A stretch of 7,888 nucleotides of DNA from Gammaproteobacteria bacterium (GTDB lineage: Bacteria; Pseudomonadota; Gammaproteobacteria; UBA9214), in NCBI GenBank assembly GCA_029864225.1, contig JAOTTU010000091.1, positions 1-7,888 of the forward strand, in the 5' to 3' direction. A program made the translations under genes and the position numbers. Below are positions 6,488 to 7,888 of this stretch, piece after piece; the stretch's first letter is position 1, and the number at the start of each line of letters is the position of its first letter. The notes beneath the pieces were generated by a model, which saw only the letters and a program-made list of their open reading frames with translations, had not been told where the DNA came from and did no database searches.

Positions 6488-7663
6488 TCAGTCCGCGGGG
6501 CGCTCGATGACCAGCAGGGAAACGTCATCCTCGACCTCAGCCGTGCCGCGCCAGAGATTGAGCCTGTTTTCCAGGCGCTCCGGGAGCGCCTCCAGCGGGG
6601 TCGCGGCGCTGTCGACCAGGGTTTCCACCAGCCGCTCGTTCCCGAAGGGCCGGTTGGCCTCGTCCACGTAGTCCGTGATCCCGTCCGAATACAGCACCAG
6701 GCGCTCACCGGGGGCCAGCTCAAAGGGAATATCGGTGTAGCCGTTGTCCGCGAACATGCCCACCGGCATGCCGCCGCCTTCCATCCGCCTGATGTCCCCG
6801 CTGGCGGACACCGTGATGGGCGGCGGGTGTCCCGCGATGCACAACTGGCCGCACCCGGTGTGTTTGTTGACGGTCCCGTACACCAGGGTGGCATAGTGTT
6901 CGCACTCGCGCTCGGCATCGACGAGCTGGTTATTCAGCTCGCTGATCACGGTGGCCGGGAAGTTGCTGTTCATCACCCGTTCCGGAGACAGCATATTGGA
7001 CAGGCTGACAGACAGCATGGCGGCGGGAATGCCATGCCCGGAGATATCCATGTGGTAGAAACCCAGATCTTCATCGCCGAGTTCGAAGATGTTGAAGATA
7101 TCGCCTGCCACGGTAGTGGCCGGGTTGAACAGCCAGGCCACGTTGAGTGGCTTCGCATGGTCCGTGGTGGCGGGGAGCAGGTGCTGCTGCATTTGCGCGG
7201 CCAGTTCCAGGTCGGACTGGATGCGGCCATAGGCATCCGCAAGTTCGTTGCGCCAGGTGAGCAGGTGCTGGTTCTGCTCGGACAGGCGTGATTCCAGGTT
7301 GACGATGCGTTCCGCCACCCGGAAGCGCGCCATCAGTACCTGCAGGTTGAATGGCTTGCTGAGGAAATCGTCGGCACCGGCGTTGAGGGCCTGTACCAGG
7401 TCCTCCTGCGCCGATTTGCCGGTTAGCAGGATAATGTAGATGTAGCGGTCGCGTGCGGTGTTGCGGATCGCCCGGCACAGATCGATGCCGTCCAGTTCGG
7501 GCATCACCCAGTCGGAGATAACCAGGCGCAGTTCGCCGTCTTCCAGGTGCCTGAGTGCCTCTGCCCCGTCATTGGCCTCAACGACCTGGTGGCCCCACTT
7601 GCGGAACAGTTCGCCCAGGTAGATGCGGGTATCCATCGCATCGTCGACTAGCAGTATCTTCAT
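6488..7663 (-). CDS. Response regulator with PP2C/SpoIIE serine phosphatase output (RsbU/SypE-like)
   Basis: This two-domain signalling protein has 391 residues from the chosen start. The receiver domain (about 1-120) has the acidic pair Asp7-Asp8, phospho-acceptor Asp51 (ISDWVMPELDG), Thr81 and Lys103. A coiled-coil linker (about 120-155) leads to AAQMQQHLLP, the usual lead-in to RsbU-type phosphatases. The PP2C domain has its metal aspartates in GDIFNIF (Asp188), DISGHGIPAA (Asp206), YSDGITD (Asp327) and EDDVSLL (Asp380), so it should be active. It probably dephosphorylates the STAS protein when its receiver is phosphorylated; the cognate histidine kinase is not in the window. A longer start at 7681 exists. 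I prefer 7663 because the protein then begins MKILLVDD, AAAAGG lies upstream, and the sigma-54 promoter would leave a leader of only about 13 bases for the longer form. Confidence 0.9.
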   Translation of the reverse strand: MKILLVDDAMDTRIYLGELFRKWGHQVVEANDGAEALRHLEDGELRLVISDWVMPELDGIDLCRAIRNTARDRYIYIILLTGKSAQEDLVQALNAGADDFLSKPFNLQVLMARFRVAERIVNLESRLSEQNQHLLTWRNELADAYGRIQSDLELAAQMQQHLLPATTDHAKPLNVAWLFNPATTVAGDIFNIFELGDEDLGFYHMDISGHGIPAAMLSVSLSNMLSPERVMNSNFPATVISELNNQLVDAERECEHYATLVYGTVNKHTGCGQLCIAGHPPPITVSASGDIRRMEGGGMPVGMFADNGYTDIPFELAPGERLVLYSDGITDYVDEANRPFGNERLVETLVDSAATPLEALPERLENRLNLWRGTAEVEDDVSLLVIERPAD

Positions 7664-7704
7664 GGCAACAGGCCTTTTCATCTCAGGAACTTGCCATGGT
7701 AAGA

Positions 7705-7720
7705 AGCAGGAAGCGTGCCA
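7705..7720 (-). promoter_or_regulatory. Sigma-54 promoter of the phosphatase-nucleotidyltransferase-kinase unit
   Basis: On the minus strand this reads TGGCACGCTTCCTGCT, one mismatch from TGGCACRNNNNTTGCW (C for the first T of the -12 box), with GG-N10-GC intact. The predicted start is near 7694, about 31 bases before the ATG at 7663. It lies in the 107-125 base gap after the activator gene. No copy of the GCA-N3-TGC dyad is visible 80-165 bases upstream, which would fall inside the activator coding region, so its enhancer is unclear. Confidence 0.72.
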
Positions 7721-7788
7721 GACGTGGCAGCCCCCCGGGGTCCGGGCTGTGATTGAATAAAAGGGGAGGTCAGATCAGCAGGGTAGGA

Positions 7789-7888
7789 CTACGTCCCTGC
7801 TTCCCATTGCTGGCGTTTACGGTAGATAGTGGAGGGGCTGATTTCCAACAGGGCAGCCGCCCTGGGTATGTTGCCGTCACATTGTTCG
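7789..7888 (-). CDS. Sigma-54-dependent activator, C-terminal Fis-type HTH (partial)
   Basis: Only the last 32 codons and the TAG stop are inside the window; the gene begins beyond base 7888. The visible residues include DGNIPRAAALLEISPSTIYR, followed by a short basic tail. This is the Fis-like helix-turn-helix that ends NtrC-family enhancer-binding proteins: helix with AAALLEIS, turn, then recognition helix with STIYRKRQQW. The receiver and AAA+ domains expected upstream cannot be seen, so membership in the sigma-54 activator family rests on the HTH and on three sigma-54 promoters in the next 7.7 kb. By analogy with SypG (syp locus) or PrsR-like regulators, it is the likely activator of those promoters. 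Other Fis-HTH proteins remain possible. Confidence 0.8.
   Translation of the reverse strand, partial: EQCDGNIPRAAALLEISPSTIYRKRQQWEAGT

Noticed and set aside
7716..7729. Dyad TGCCA-N4-TGGCA overlapping the -24 box
   Set aside because: The left arm is the -24 element itself, so symmetry with only five bases opposite is easily chance. No similar dyad occurs at the other two promoters.
7728..7749. GC-rich hairpin (CAGCCC ... GGGCTG) after the activator gene, possible terminator
   Set aside because: The stem is only about six pairs with an uneven interior, and no T-run follows on the minus strand, so a terminator cannot be supported.
7849..7864. Palindrome CAGGGC-N4-GCCCTG
   Set aside because: It lies in the conserved helix-turn-helix codons for RAAAL of the activator, and GC-rich codons explain it. 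It does not resemble the dyads at the other promoters.

Overview
The window is a compact, GC-rich stretch of an exopolysaccharide (EPS) locus. It most likely comes from a Gram-negative proteobacterium, probably a gammaproteobacterium. The grounds are lipoprotein signal peptides, Wza/Wzz/Wzy-type outer- and inner-membrane export genes, NtrC-type enhancer-binding-protein logic with -24/-12 promoters, and overall base composition. All nine genes that I can support lie on the minus strand, so the locus reads from high to low coordinates. I see no mobile element, tRNA, rRNA or CRISPR array.

Layout in transcription order. (1) 7888-7789: the last 32 codons of a sigma-54-type activator, a Fis-like helix-turn-helix. 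(2) 7663-4851: a three-gene unit behind a good sigma-54 promoter. It holds a response regulator fused to a PP2C/SpoIIE phosphatase, an NDP-sugar nucleotidyltransferase, and an RsbW-like anti-sigma-type kinase. (3) 4850-4568: a 283-bp regulatory gap with a dyad, a degenerate second dyad, a candidate IHF site and a second sigma-54 promoter. (4) 4567-313: a tightly packed operon. It holds a STAS-domain antagonist, a Wza-like outer-membrane export lipoprotein, a Wzz/GNVR-type co-polymerase without kinase domain, and a Wzy/O-antigen-ligase-like polymerase. (5) 312-97: a second regulatory gap with a tandem dyad-containing repeat, an AT-rich stretch and a perfect sigma-54 promoter. (6) 96-1: the N-terminus of a lipoprotein running off the window.

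How the parts fit (inference). The activator probably drives three sigma-54 promoters. The phosphatase, kinase and STAS protein have the composition of a partner-switching module: the kinase would phosphorylate Ser55 of the STAS protein, and the phosphatase, gated by phosphorylation of its receiver domain, would reverse this. The STAS gene heads the export/polymerisation operon, so the module probably tunes EPS synthesis or biofilm formation. The closest described arrangement I know is the Vibrio fischeri syp locus, with SypA (STAS), SypE (receiver plus kinase plus phosphatase) and SypG (sigma-54 activator). Here the SypE functions are split over two proteins with a sugar-nucleotide gene between them. 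No glycosyltransferase is present in the window, so the sugar-assembling genes must lie elsewhere.
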